NCBI GenBank assembly: GCA_964441505.1 | Contig: CAYTUV010000005.1 | Span: forward strand, 62,001 to 126,000 | Length of the DNA stretch: 64,000 nucleotides | Source: Fen-1258 sp964441505 | GTDB taxonomy: Bacteria > Bacteroidota > Ignavibacteria > Ignavibacteriales > Melioribacteraceae | Direction of reading: 5' to 3' | Part shown: positions 41,730 to 50,956 of the stretch, piece after piece | Layout of the letters: each line of letters opens with the position of its first letter | Position numbering within the stretch: position 1 is the stretch's first letter | Position numbers and translations under genes: made by a program | Notes under the pieces: model-generated | Seen by the model: only the letters and a program-made list of their open reading frames with translations | Told to the model about the DNA's origin: nothing | Database searches by the model: none

Positions 41730-43456
41730 TATCTGCTCCAGACTTGTTTGTCTTCCCGACTTAAAATTCTTTCTTTATTTGCTTTTCTGCTCGGTTTGCC
41801 AGCGGAACTTTTAATCAGCCATCTTGGGGGCACCAGATAAACTTTGTGAATATTAACATCTATAGCCATCCCGGCTTTCAATATAGTAAGACGAAGTTCA
41901 TTTTTCTCTTTATCTGTTTCGTATTTTGTTTCTGCCACGACTGCGATCTGTTCGGTTCCCATTTGTTCATCTTCTTCACCGAATGAAATTACTCGCCCCG
42001 GAATTATTCCTTCAACCTGATTAAGTGAGTCTTCTATGTCTTCCGGATAAATGTTTTTGCCAGCAACAATGATCAGATCTTTTTTCCTTCCAATTACAAA
42101 AAATTCATCCTTGTATCTAAATCCATAATCACCGGAGAAGTACCAGCCGTTCTCAACAACCTCTGCGGTTTTTTCGGGATAGTTACGGTAGCCGTCGAAC
42201 ATGGATATGGATTTCACGGCGATTTCACCAACTGTTCCATCGGGAAGATCTTTTCTGCTTTCGTCTACTATGCGGGCGTGGCAGCCGCCAAGTAATTTGC
42301 CGGATGATACACAGACACGTGTGACGGAATTTTTATCGGCGAGTTTCATTACGCCATGTGATAATTCATTCCGATCGACTACAAGTTCCGTTATTGGTTT
42401 ACCAACATCGGTGACGGTTAGACCTAATGTAACTTCAGCCATTCCATACATAGCTGCAAGAGCAAAAGGATTTAAACCGTATTTCTCAAACTTAGCTGCA
42501 AATTTTTGATGGCTATCGTGTCTTATCGGCTCGGCAGCATTAACAAGCAATCTAAGACTCTCAAGATTTATGTCGCTCAATTCATCGTCGTGGATTTTTT
42601 CTGCCAGAACATTGTAAGCAAAGTTAGGAAGACAGGTCAACGTTGCTTTTTCTTTTGTGATCGCTTCCAAAAGTAGGATCGGTGCCAGTACCCATTCAAA
42701 CGGATTAATCTGAATAGTTGTAATTCCAAAAGCGAGCGGAATCTGAAAACATGCGATCAAACCAAAATCATGATAGAGCGGCAGCCAGCTTACTATCTTA
42801 TCTTTTTCAGTCAGCTTATAACCATTACCGAGATTAACGACATGATTCAATATTGCGCGGTGTGAAAGAACTACAGGTTTTTGTAAACCAGTTGTACCGG
42901 AGGAGTGCTGTAATAGTATTGGTTCCGTGTCATTAATTGAAAGAGAAATTTGCTCGATCTCGGCATCTGCTACAGGATCAACTTCTTTGTTGATATCCCA
43001 TTCAAGAGGAAAGAAAATCGATTTAATTGTGCTGCCCGGTTTTTCTATAAGCGGTCGAATTATTGGATCAAGTTCTTTCTCAGTTAATATATAATCAAGA
43101 CCGGAACGTTGGGCCATTCCTTCAATTCCCTGGCGGAATTTATCCGGATGCAATCTTGGATTCGGGTAGGCAAGAACTGCAGGCAGAGCACCGGCGCGGG
43201 AAATACCAAGGTACAACGGATAAAACATAGGATTGTGATGCATTATAATAGCACATACATCACCCTTTTTTATACCGGCTTCTCTGACCTTTACCGAAAA
43301 TTTTTTTGCGGTCTCAATCAAGTTTTTGTAAGTCCATCGGGTTGGTTCCTCACCGGCAACACAGTGAACAATTGCTTCGCGGTCAGGATTTCTTGCGGCG
43401 TTACGCTGCCATCTCTCCCAAAGAGTTTTCGAATCATCCAATTGAATATTGCTCAT
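41729..43456 (-). CDS. Fatty-acyl-AMP-ligase-like (AMP-forming) enzyme
   Basis: The 575-residue adenylating enzyme has the P-loop LQHSSGTTGLQKP (about residues 185-197), FAAL-like SWLPLYHDFGLI, the A5-type AAMYGMAEVTLGL, YFSGDYGFRY and GRKKDLIIVAGKNIYPEDIE. The C-terminal catalytic Lys region is KSSAGKPSRKANKER. The similarity is to fatty-acyl-AMP ligases that load carrier proteins, not to acyl-CoA synthetases, and the overlapping carrier gene supports this. Chain length is not readable. In the analogous Dlt pathway this step is done by DltA with D-alanine; here a fatty or short-chain acid is more likely. Confidence 0.85.
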   Translation of the reverse strand: MSNIQLDDSKTLWERWQRNAARNPDREAIVHCVAGEEPTRWTYKNLIETAKKFSVKVREAGIKKGDVCAIIMHHNPMFYPLYLGISRAGALPAVLAYPNPRLHPDKFRQGIEGMAQRSGLDYILTEKELDPIIRPLIEKPGSTIKSIFFPLEWDINKEVDPVADAEIEQISLSINDTEPILLQHSSGTTGLQKPVVLSHRAILNHVVNLGNGYKLTEKDKIVSWLPLYHDFGLIACFQIPLAFGITTIQINPFEWVLAPILLLEAITKEKATLTCLPNFAYNVLAEKIHDDELSDINLESLRLLVNAAEPIRHDSHQKFAAKFEKYGLNPFALAAMYGMAEVTLGLTVTDVGKPITELVVDRNELSHGVMKLADKNSVTRVCVSSGKLLGGCHARIVDESRKDLPDGTVGEIAVKSISMFDGYRNYPEKTAEVVENGWYFSGDYGFRYKDEFFVIGRKKDLIIVAGKNIYPEDIEDSLNQVEGIIPGRVISFGEEDEQMGTEQIAVVAETKYETDKEKNELRLTILKAGMAIDVNIHKVYLVPPRWLIKSSAGKPSRKANKERILSREDKQVWSR

Positions 43457-43483
43457 GCCTTCTCTTGTCTAAAAGTTAGAAGT

Positions 43484-44896
43484 CTATTTATACTGTTCCA
43501 TTAATGCTGCGTTTAGCAGTTCTGCAACTTTTTTTGCACCCTGATCATTAAAATGAATAAAATCCTTGAATGCCAATGGGGGATTAGCATTAACCCAATT
43601 AGGCATTGAGTTTTCGCCTCCCATAGCATCAAACAAACTCCAGAAAGCAACGTCTGTAAGTTTTGCAATATTCTTCTGTGTCTCAAGAAGTTTTAATATT
43701 GCCGGATCGGTAACAAAGCTCGATCCTTTTTTCATCGACTTATCGTGAACCGAGATCATCAAAAAACTTGCTCTCGGAAACACCGATTTCAAATTATTGA
43801 TCATCTTAACCATTTCTCTTTCATACCAGATATAATCTGTATTGCGAGAGCCGGCAATGTTTAATCCGAATTCAAGAATAATCAATTTGTAATCCAGATA
43901 TTTTGCAAACTCTTTTAAGAAACTAACCTGAAGCGATCCCAAATCGACGCCTGTATTTCCGCGCAATGGAAGGTTGTCGACATAGATACCGTTTTCGTTT
44001 TCTAAACTAACCCCGTAAAAATAAGCCTGATCTGCCATCGTAAATTCAATACGGACAACTTTAGCGCGGGATGCTGGCCTTATAACTAATTCCTGAAGAG
44101 CCGCTCCTGTTTTAAGAGTAGCGGTTTGTTTTGCGCCTCCGTCAAATGAATAATTTATTGTTGAGTTCTTAGCATTGGCATAATACAACCGTACAAGACT
44201 AAAATCCTTAAGTGATTTTCGGAAGCGTGTTGTTTCATACTGAACCCATGCATTGCCCTTCGGAATACATACTTCTCCGCTGATACCAAGCGGAAGGCTT
44301 TTCGAATTGCTTGTGTATAACGCAGCGGATTCCCAGTTATCGGAGAATGTATGTTTAGTTGTTTGTCTGAACATAATGTCTTGAGAAGTGATGCCAAGCC
44401 AGCCAACACCGTTTCCGCCAAATTTATTCTGTAGGGATTCGCGAACGTCTGATGTAATTAAATCACCCTCAATTGCCGAGTCTCCGAAATGTGCAACGCG
44501 CACTGTTTTTGTCTTTGCGCTTTTAATAGCATCGAAAAAATAACTTAGCTGTTTTGTGTTTCCGGTGATTGATGCTTTCTTCCCTTGAAGAATTGGTGCG
44601 CCGGATACATCCGATTTATCAGGGGTTATTACAAAGAAGGATAGCATTGAAGAAAAAGCAGTTGTAAAATCTAATGAAGCCTCGTTCATCCAGGGTGCTG
44701 ATCTTTCAAATGAATTTAACGATTGAGGTTCATTTGCTATCTCTTCTTTTACATCTATGAGAAGATCCACGGTCTTCAGCTTAAAATTAATTGCCGGAAT
44801 TTCGTAATCAAGCTTAATAAAAGAAATTGAATACATCATCAAAATTGTCAGAGCAACAATTACTAATGGTTGTCTAAACTTGTTATCGTTATCCAT
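43484..44896 (-). CDS. Membrane-anchored SGNH/GDSL hydrolase-fold protein
   Basis: The protein has 470 residues from the ATG at 44896, preferred because AAAGGA sits 7 bp upstream; the in-frame ATG at 44929 would add 11 residues. One N-terminal helix (LVIVALTILMMYSISFI) anchors it facing the periplasm. SGNH elements are Ser140 in HFGDSAIEGD, a central ILEFGLNIAG, and Asp445/His448 in DFIHFNDQG. A beta-rich insertion (about residues 190-310) interrupts the fold and may bind a glycan. Its place 27 bp before the ligase-carrier-MBOAT genes matches DltD or AlgJ/X-type partners that help hand the acyl group to the acceptor. Confidence 0.85.
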   Translation of the reverse strand: MDNDNKFRQPLVIVALTILMMYSISFIKLDYEIPAINFKLKTVDLLIDVKEEIANEPQSLNSFERSAPWMNEASLDFTTAFSSMLSFFVITPDKSDVSGAPILQGKKASITGNTKQLSYFFDAIKSAKTKTVRVAHFGDSAIEGDLITSDVRESLQNKFGGNGVGWLGITSQDIMFRQTTKHTFSDNWESAALYTSNSKSLPLGISGEVCIPKGNAWVQYETTRFRKSLKDFSLVRLYYANAKNSTINYSFDGGAKQTATLKTGAALQELVIRPASRAKVVRIEFTMADQAYFYGVSLENENGIYVDNLPLRGNTGVDLGSLQVSFLKEFAKYLDYKLIILEFGLNIAGSRNTDYIWYEREMVKMINNLKSVFPRASFLMISVHDKSMKKGSSFVTDPAILKLLETQKNIAKLTDVAFWSLFDAMGGENSMPNWVNANPPLAFKDFIHFNDQGAKKVAELLNAALMEQYK

Positions 44897-44986
44897 AATG
44901 AATCCTTTTTGTTTATTTGATTCGATCATTTTTTACTTTTCGCCTCAGTTATCTCCTGCAGCGGTGATGCTAAAGAATAATAAAAA

Positions 44987-45709
44987 TTACATTTTATACT
45001 TCGTTAAAATTTTTTCAACTTCCCGAGCCCAGATTTTAAATCCCTCGGCTTTAAAATGAATTCCATCATAGGCAAGTTCGGGACGCAGAAATCCATCCTT
45101 GCCGGCAGTCAAAGTATTAACGTCTATATAATCAATATTGTTCTGCTTTGCGTAATCGGAAAGAAGTTTGTTTAATTTATCAACCTCACGGTTCCTGCCG
45201 AAGTTACCTTCAGGCGTTCCTCCGAAATCTTTACCGTATATTTTTGCACTGTAAGTGGTTGATTGAATCACGGGGATAATATTTTTCGATTTTAATCCGG
45301 ATAGAATGCGGACGTAAACAGCAAAAATATTTTCAACCGGAGTCCAGCTGTATATGTCGTTCAATCCGCCCATAATAAAAACAATTTTAGGGTCGAGTTT
45401 GTAAATTGAGTTCATTCTCGCTTCATAACCATACAGTCCGTCTGCGGGAATTCCGCGTTCAACAACATTTGAACGTCCCAGTAATTCATTCCATGCGGCA
45501 CCATGTGTTAATGAGTTGCCGAGCATAACAATATCCGCCTGGCGGGTTTTATAGATATCAAACATTGCCTGCTGGAGAGCATAAGTGGGATTGTTTCGGT
45601 ACCTTAGAGTATCTTGTGCAGGGAGAGTGGTTTTAGTGTTCTGAGGAAATGCTTGGCTCGAGAATAAACACACACATAAAAAAAATGTTGCTATTATAGT
45701 TCTCTTCAT
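44987..45709 (-). CDS. Exported SGNH/GDSL hydrolase (sialate-esterase/lipase-like)
   Basis: The protein has 240 residues from the ATG at 45709 (AAGAGAATC upstream); a GTG at 45748 in frame is weaker. A signal peptide ends near residue 22 (SQAFPQ). The SGNH blocks are complete: Ser66 in MLGNSLTHG, the Gly of RGIPADG, Asn117 in GGLNDIYSW and Asp215-x-x-His218 in YDGIHFK. It is probably a periplasmic acyl-esterase. It lies 90 bp upstream of the second SGNH gene on the same strand and may remove what the MBOAT pathway adds, or serve a related glycan. Confidence 0.9.
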   Translation of the reverse strand: MKRTIIATFFLCVCLFSSQAFPQNTKTTLPAQDTLRYRNNPTYALQQAMFDIYKTRQADIVMLGNSLTHGAAWNELLGRSNVVERGIPADGLYGYEARMNSIYKLDPKIVFIMGGLNDIYSWTPVENIFAVYVRILSGLKSKNIIPVIQSTTYSAKIYGKDFGGTPEGNFGRNREVDKLNKLLSDYAKQNNIDYIDVNTLTAGKDGFLRPELAYDGIHFKAEGFKIWAREVEKILTKYKM

Positions 45710-45841
45710 TGATTCTCTTTCAAATTTTATTGGGGTTAACCTAAACACAAGTTAATTCAAATCGATAAATAATCAAATAAATGCTGGTTGATTTTGAGAT
45801 GCTGTGGTCTGCTATACACGCGATTGATGCAGAAATTTTTT

Positions 45842-47497
45842 TTAATTCTTTCCTTCAACGACATTAATTTTTTTTTCATGTTCCGATATCCGGAATTTCA
45901 GATTTTTTTCAAGCGCTATTAGCTCGGAGATTTTGGCGGTGCATTCTTCTCTTTTGACTTCGGTAGTTGAAGCCTCTGCTTTTAGCTGGCGTAATTCATC
46001 TTTTTGGTCGGCAATTTGATTCCGGAGCGTCTCTAATTCGCGGGTACTTTGAGCAATCTCTAAAGACAATTTCTGTTTGCTATCGTTTAATGCCGAATAG
46101 TTATCACTTGTTTGACTGAATAACTGTCTAAAATCTTTTTCCAATGATTCTTTTTTAATTTCGAGCGAAGAGGTTTCGGAGCGCAGTTGCTGTATGTACA
46201 GTTTTTGGCGATTCGCTTCATCCTTCAATCCAAGAACCTGATCATTTAGTTCGTTGAATTCCTGTTTGAGGCCGGAGAGTAATTGTTCGGCGGCAGATCT
46301 TTCTTTCTGAAGTACTTTTGTCATTCCGCCGTATTCTGCAATCTGTGAAGTCTTCTCAAGAAGGATTTTTTCTTTCTGTGATAGTTCTTTCTCTTTCTCT
46401 AAAATATCCTGACGAAAAGATGTGAGTTTGTTCTTAGCCGTATTTAGCTCTTCTGTGAATTTCAGGAGAACCTGAGAAAAATTGTTTTCTACTTTTAGAT
46501 GTGATTCTTCTATCTCGAACTTACGTTTTTCAATATCTTCAATAATCCGCTGTTTCAGCTTTAAGGATTCGGATAAATTATCTTCATCAGTTCTGAATTG
46601 AAAGAGCTTGTCTTGAAATTCGGTTTTGATAGATTCAAATTTTCTTATTTCATCTGAAAGTTCATTGCGTTTACTTGTAAGCTCTCTGACTTCCGAATCA
46701 AGTTTGTGGATCGTCTCTTTGGTAAAATTATAATTGGTTTCAAACTCATCGAATTCTTTTTGTTTAGCGCGAAGTTCCTCGCTAATAGAATCCCGTTTAT
46801 TAGCGAATTCGTTGTAAAATTTTTCTTTTTCGGAAAGCTGGCCGATGATTGCGGAAAGAGAAGATTCAAGATTTGATTTAATTTCTTCGCTGAGTGTAAT
46901 TTTTTCATCGAGGGCCTTGATCGATGCTATACGTTTACTCTCTTCAGCTTTTAGCTGGTTTATCGTCTCGGTAAGTGCCGCTGCATCGGCGGTGGAACCG
47001 AATTGTGATAATTCATTCTGTAATTTTTCTTTTTCACTTATTAAGGAGGAGATGCTGTTTTCGAGTGCGTTGTGCTCGCTTTGTAATTTTTCAAAGGAAG
47101 AATGGAGATCCTTGTACTCATCCGAAAGTCTCTTAATCTCGTTCTCTTTTTCTAAAATTAATTTATCTAAACCTTCCTGTGATTCCGATTCGATTCCAAA
47201 GACAGAAGATTCGAGATTTATTTTTTTCTTAGTAAGCGTATCAATAGCATCGTTTAATAAGTTTATCGATTCTGCTTTGTTGTTAGACTCGGTAAGAATT
47301 GACTGAAGTTCGTTTTTCTGTTTTTCAATATTCTGAGTAAGATCGCTATATTCTTTGCGGGCATCGTTAAGTCTGCTGTCAAGTTCAACGAGGTTCTGAT
47401 GTTTCTGAAGTACCTGGTGCAGAGTGTTTTTTAATTCATCGTTCTCTTCTACAAGTTTTTCAATTTCATTTTTTGCCTTCGATGAAAAAAGACTCAT
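45842..47497 (-). CDS. Long coiled-coil protein
   Basis: The 551-residue protein is almost entirely heptad-rich coiled coil from about residue 10 to the end, with very many Glu, Lys, Ser and Leu and no signal peptide or membrane helix. No enzymatic motif or ATPase site is present, so it is not an SMC protein. Such proteins act as scaffolds or cytoskeletal elements, but its role here is unknown. It is the first gene before the SGNH pair on the same strand, 132 bp away, so membership in that cluster is uncertain. Confidence 0.75.
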   Translation of the reverse strand: MSLFSSKAKNEIEKLVEENDELKNTLHQVLQKHQNLVELDSRLNDARKEYSDLTQNIEKQKNELQSILTESNNKAESINLLNDAIDTLTKKKINLESSVFGIESESQEGLDKLILEKENEIKRLSDEYKDLHSSFEKLQSEHNALENSISSLISEKEKLQNELSQFGSTADAAALTETINQLKAEESKRIASIKALDEKITLSEEIKSNLESSLSAIIGQLSEKEKFYNEFANKRDSISEELRAKQKEFDEFETNYNFTKETIHKLDSEVRELTSKRNELSDEIRKFESIKTEFQDKLFQFRTDEDNLSESLKLKQRIIEDIEKRKFEIEESHLKVENNFSQVLLKFTEELNTAKNKLTSFRQDILEKEKELSQKEKILLEKTSQIAEYGGMTKVLQKERSAAEQLLSGLKQEFNELNDQVLGLKDEANRQKLYIQQLRSETSSLEIKKESLEKDFRQLFSQTSDNYSALNDSKQKLSLEIAQSTRELETLRNQIADQKDELRQLKAEASTTEVKREECTAKISELIALEKNLKFRISEHEKKINVVEGKN

Positions 47498-47613
47498 TCT
47501 TTAACTGCTCCTTGTTTGGCGGCTATTTATTGCTCTCAGCAAAGATAATAAACTTTGTGAAATGTATCTCTATTAAATTAAAAAGACAATAGAACTTAGC
47601 CTATTTGGAATTA

Positions 47614-48006
47614 TTATGCTGAAGCATCTTCTTCAATTGAATTTAACGAAATTATATATACGGCAACCCCGGCGGCAATCAAAAACAGTAATATTCTAAC
47701 CGTTATGCTTTGAGTGAAAAAAATCGCGGAAAAAGTAATTGTCGCAACCATCATCGTTATGGCTATAATTTTCGATCTGATAGGCATTCCTCTTTTTTCG
47801 TAATAATCGCGGATAAATTTTCCAAAGCGGGGGTGATTTATCAACCAATTGTAAAATTTATCCGAGCTTTTTGAAAAACACCATGCCGCAAGAATGAAAA
47901 AGATTGTGGTTGGCAGTAGCGGTAGAAATATTCCTATCACTCCTAGTGAAATAAACAGCCATCCAAAAACTATCAGGAATGGCTTAGAAATAAAAACTGG
48001 TTTCAT
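47614..48006 (-). CDS. YbaN-family (DUF454) inner-membrane protein
   Basis: The 130-residue protein has three to four helices. The family signature is clear: GVIGIFLPLLPTTIFFILAA, then WCFSKSSDKFYNWLINHP and FGKFIRDYYEKRGMP. Its function is not established. It lies 116 bp upstream of the coiled-coil gene's neighbourhood, on the same strand, and a TGTCA-type repeat separates it from rfbA. Confidence 0.92.
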   Translation of the reverse strand: MKPVFISKPFLIVFGWLFISLGVIGIFLPLLPTTIFFILAAWCFSKSSDKFYNWLINHPRFGKFIRDYYEKRGMPIRSKIIAITMMVATITFSAIFFTQSITVRILLFLIAAGVAVYIISLNSIEEDASA

Positions 48007-48090
48007 TAGAAAACTTTCTTTTAGAATTAGGTGTAAAAATAATCAATCAGGAAAAAATTTATTGTTAGAGACATCTGAAAAATTCTGAAA

Positions 48091-48207
48091 TGTCATTTCG
48101 AAGGAGCCCTTCAATTTTTCAGGATAAACTCCGCGACTGAGAAATCTTTCTAAATTCAAAGACTTCTCCCGGAGTTCATCCCGCAATTTGCGGGAGTCGA
48201 AGTGACA
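48091..48207. repeat. TGTCAyTTCGA intergenic repeat, copy 3 (117 bp)
   Basis: It runs from TGTCATTTCGA (48091-48101) to TCGAAGTGACA (48197-48207), 11-bp inverted ends with one mismatch, and contains CCCGCAATTTGCGGG. It has the same length as copy 2 and differs at only a few positions. A flanking AATTCTGAAA is shared with copy 1. Confidence 0.85.
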
Positions 48208-48235
48208 AAATATATTTTTCAGAGGATTCTGTTAA

Positions 48236-49099
48236 TTACTCATTGGCAATTCTTTCTAAATAATCCCGGTAAAGAGATTTCGGAATGCTGTTGATTAAAG
48301 CTACAAACCGATTTTTATCAATAAATCCTTTTTGGTAAGCAATCTCTTCAATGCATGCGACCTTCAGCCCCTGTCTGTCTTCAATAACACCAAAAAAGTT
48401 TGATGCTTTTAACAGCGCTTCGGGAGTCCCGGTATCCAGCCATGCAACACCACGGCCGATCTTTTCAACCATTAACTCACCAAGTTCCATATATTTCTTA
48501 TTAACGTCTGTAATTTCAAGTTCACCGCGAGGTGATGGTTTCAGATTTTTAGAAATCTCAACAACTTTGTTATCGTAAACATAAAGCCCCGGAACCGCAA
48601 AATTTGATTTCGGCGATTTAGGCTTTTCCTCAATACTTATTGCTTTGCCATCATTGGCAAATTCCACGATACCGTATCGTTCCGGATCGTTTACCTGATA
48701 CGCAAAAATTGTCGCACCCGGACTGTTTTGTTCAACAGATTGATAGAAGAAATCGAGCTTTCCGTAAAAGATATTATCGCCAAGAATAAGCGAAACTGAA
48801 TCGCCTCCGATAAATTTCTCTCCAAGAATGAATGACTGAGCTATTCCGTTTGGCGCAGGCTGCACTATATATTCAATCTTCAAACCGATTTGCGATCCAT
48901 CTTCAAATAATTTTTTATAAAGAGGAATTGTTTCCTCATTTGAAATAATCAGTATTTCTTGAATTCCGGCAAGCATCAATATAGAGAGAGGATAATAAAT
49001 CAAAGGTTTATCGTAAATAGTGACAAGTTGTTTGCTGTAAACTTTTGTCATCGGATACATTCTTGTGCCCGAACCGCCTGCGAGTATTATACCCTTCAT
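48236..49099 (-). CDS. rfbA: Glucose-1-phosphate thymidylyltransferase
   Basis: The 287-residue product has the length of RmlA/RfbA. The nucleotide-binding loop GGSGTRMYPMTKVYSKQL is at residues 8-25, followed by YDKPLIYYPLS, LGDNIFYG with the metal Asp, and EKPKSPKSNFAVPGLY. It makes dTDP-glucose from glucose-1-phosphate and dTTP, the first step toward dTDP-rhamnose and other surface sugars. The other rml genes are not adjacent, so they lie elsewhere or the product feeds another route. Confidence 0.95.
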   Translation of the reverse strand: MKGIILAGGSGTRMYPMTKVYSKQLVTIYDKPLIYYPLSILMLAGIQEILIISNEETIPLYKKLFEDGSQIGLKIEYIVQPAPNGIAQSFILGEKFIGGDSVSLILGDNIFYGKLDFFYQSVEQNSPGATIFAYQVNDPERYGIVEFANDGKAISIEEKPKSPKSNFAVPGLYVYDNKVVEISKNLKPSPRGELEITDVNKKYMELGELMVEKIGRGVAWLDTGTPEALLKASNFFGVIEDRQGLKVACIEEIAYQKGFIDKNRFVALINSIPKSLYRDYLERIANE

Positions 49100-49122
49100 G
49101 AAGTTCCCGTTTTAATCATTGA

Positions 49123-49881
49123 TCAATTTGTTACTGAAATATAAGCCGTTTTGATTAATAATTCTTTTTTGTCGTACAGTTCAATTTTGTAATCCCCCGG
49201 CTTTGTGAATTTGTATTTGAAAAATGTATCGTTCCACTGAGGATCTATCTCGTATTTTTTCGAGTCAATAAATTCGCTGTAGTTCAAACCATATTTTTCT
49301 TTACGCCATGTACTTATAAGAATTTGTTCCGTGTTAAAAGGATTGGTATTACTCATGTAGATATAGATGGCACCGCCTTCATATTGAAGGGACACAATAC
49401 GTTTTGTTCCAACCGGTTTCCCGGATTGAATTTTTTCGCATAGTGTTATTTCAGCTTCCGGGTAATGAATGATGACCGGCGGTTCAATTTTCTTTGTCGG
49501 CTTCTGTGTAACAACATTTACAGTTAAGGTGGAAAAGCGCTGTTTGGTTTCATTGGTAAAATATATTTCGAATTTACCCTCTTTGTTGAATTTGTAAACA
49601 GAAGCAACCCAATTTTCATTCTGTGGGCTTAAGGCTTTGTTGAAATGATTTTGTCTTGTCTCTCCGGAGATCCTGTCTATATTCAGGTAAACGTTTTGTC
49701 CCTTTATTATTTTGTTCTCACCTAAGAATAAAATACAAACCGACTGATCCAGTATTAAGGTTGAACTGTATATGTAATCAATCGGTTCGCCGTTATTGGT
49801 GTAAGCTTTGCATAGTATAATCCGCTGAGCGTTTATACTGCCGAAGCAAAGAAATACGAATATGAAAAAATGTTTTTTCAC
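49123..49881 (-). CDS. Exported protein of unknown function
   Basis: The 252-residue protein has a signal peptide (cleavage about residue 18, SINAQ). The body looks beta-rich, with two possible sandwich repeats; KFNKEGKFEIYFTN and YKFTKPGDYKIELYDK share a pattern. I do not recognise a family. It is encoded 23 bp upstream of rfbA on the same strand, so co-transcription is possible. A periplasmic location is expected. Confidence 0.75.
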   Translation of the reverse strand: MKKHFFIFVFLCFGSINAQRIILCKAYTNNGEPIDYIYSSTLILDQSVCILFLGENKIIKGQNVYLNIDRISGETRQNHFNKALSPQNENWVASVYKFNKEGKFEIYFTNETKQRFSTLTVNVVTQKPTKKIEPPVIIHYPEAEITLCEKIQSGKPVGTKRIVSLQYEGGAIYIYMSNTNPFNTEQILISTWRKEKYGLNYSEFIDSKKYEIDPQWNDTFFKYKFTKPGDYKIELYDKKELLIKTAYISVTN

Positions 49882-49965
49882 GGAGCTGGCAGTAGTTATT
49901 TCTTCAGCTAAATAATAAAACGGATTAAGAAATCCAAGAGCAGCAAACAGTTTAAATGATATAGC

Positions 49966-50439
49966 TTACAACTTTGAGTGGTAAGAAAATTTCATTAGTC
50001 TTGGTTTTACCAACCTGCCAAAATCCTTGAATGCCATCTGAATCAGTTCCACATGACTGCATGCATTGAATGCTATCTCATCATCCTTCGCCAAGGATTC
50101 CTCACAATAGACTTCCATATCATAAAGATTGCCGAACGGAGGCATTGCTCCAACATCACATTCTGTAAACTTGTCTTTGAATTCAATCTCATTAGCAAGG
50201 CGAAGACTTTTTCCGCCGAGCGCTTCTTTCAATAGATCAAAATCAATTTTGTTGGATGCTGGAAGGACACACATGGCCATCTTTCCCTCAACTTTGATGA
50301 GAACTGTTTTGGCTAGCTCTTTTCCTTTGATGTGTGCCGATGCTGCAATCTCCTGAGCAGTATATGCTACAGAATGTTTGATGGTTACATACCTGACTTT
50401 GTTTTGATCTAGATACTCTCTTAACATTTTGGTAGGCAT
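49966..50439 (-). CDS. YbaK/EbsC-family aminoacyl-tRNA deacylase
   Basis: The protein has 157 residues from the ATG at 50439, which is fixed by a perfect AGGAGG just upstream; an earlier in-frame ATG at 50469 has none. The family core is present: VRYVTIKHSVAYTAQEIA, a Lys in GKELAKTVLIK, and the CDVGAMPPFGNLYDM loop. YbaK/ProX proteins hydrolyse misacylated tRNA such as Cys- or Ala-tRNA(Pro). It is cytosolic. A small lipoprotein gene lies upstream on the same strand. Confidence 0.9.
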   Translation of the reverse strand: MPTKMLREYLDQNKVRYVTIKHSVAYTAQEIAASAHIKGKELAKTVLIKVEGKMAMCVLPASNKIDFDLLKEALGGKSLRLANEIEFKDKFTECDVGAMPPFGNLYDMEVYCEESLAKDDEIAFNACSHVELIQMAFKDFGRLVKPRLMKFSYHSKL

Positions 50440-50482
50440 AAATCCTCCTATTGATAGTGAGCAGATCAATAAAGAACAAAAG

Positions 50483-50923
50483 TTACTGTTTTGTAAACTC
50501 CAGGTCAGCCGGTGCCGTTACGCCAAGCGGTGTCATAATAGTTTGAACTACGACGAGTGTTTTTCCGGAAAGAGTGTAGTCGGTCGTTGTAGTTGTTCCA
50601 TCCTGGCGTCTGAAAGTAATTTTTTTCCCGTCAGCAGTATAAGTTCCTGTTTCTGTTGAAGAAACTCCATTTTGAATTACGGTAGCAGAATAGGTGCCAT
50701 CGGCTTTAGCAATTATTGTTGATTCAGTTTGTGCTTGTGCGGGAGTTAGCACAATGCTGGAAGTTCCGCTCTTAATGGTAATCTTGGTCAGAACCCACGT
50801 TCCAACAAGCGATGCTGATACCGGATCGGTGGCACTGTCTCCTTCGTCGGACTTGCAACTCGCAACTGAGATGAGCATAATAAAAGCAACAAGAAGGATT
50901 GATAATTTTTTAAGCCGTGTCAT
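50483..50923 (-). CDS. Small lipocalin-like lipoprotein
   Basis: The protein has 146 residues from the ATG at 50923 (GAGGAAG upstream). A lipoprotein signal ends at ISVASC. The mature part has the lipocalin-like start LVGTWVLTKITI followed by regular beta-strands (TIIAKADGTYSATVI, ETGTYTADGKKITF). It resembles the small lipocalin-like domains common in FCB-group lipoproteins. The ligand is unknown. Confidence 0.75.
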   Translation of the reverse strand: MTRLKKLSILLVAFIMLISVASCKSDEGDSATDPVSASLVGTWVLTKITIKSGTSSIVLTPAQAQTESTIIAKADGTYSATVIQNGVSSTETGTYTADGKKITFRRQDGTTTTTDYTLSGKTLVVVQTIMTPLGVTAPADLEFTKQ

Positions 50924-50956
50924 GTCTTCCTCTTTTGTAAATTTACAATCATACAC

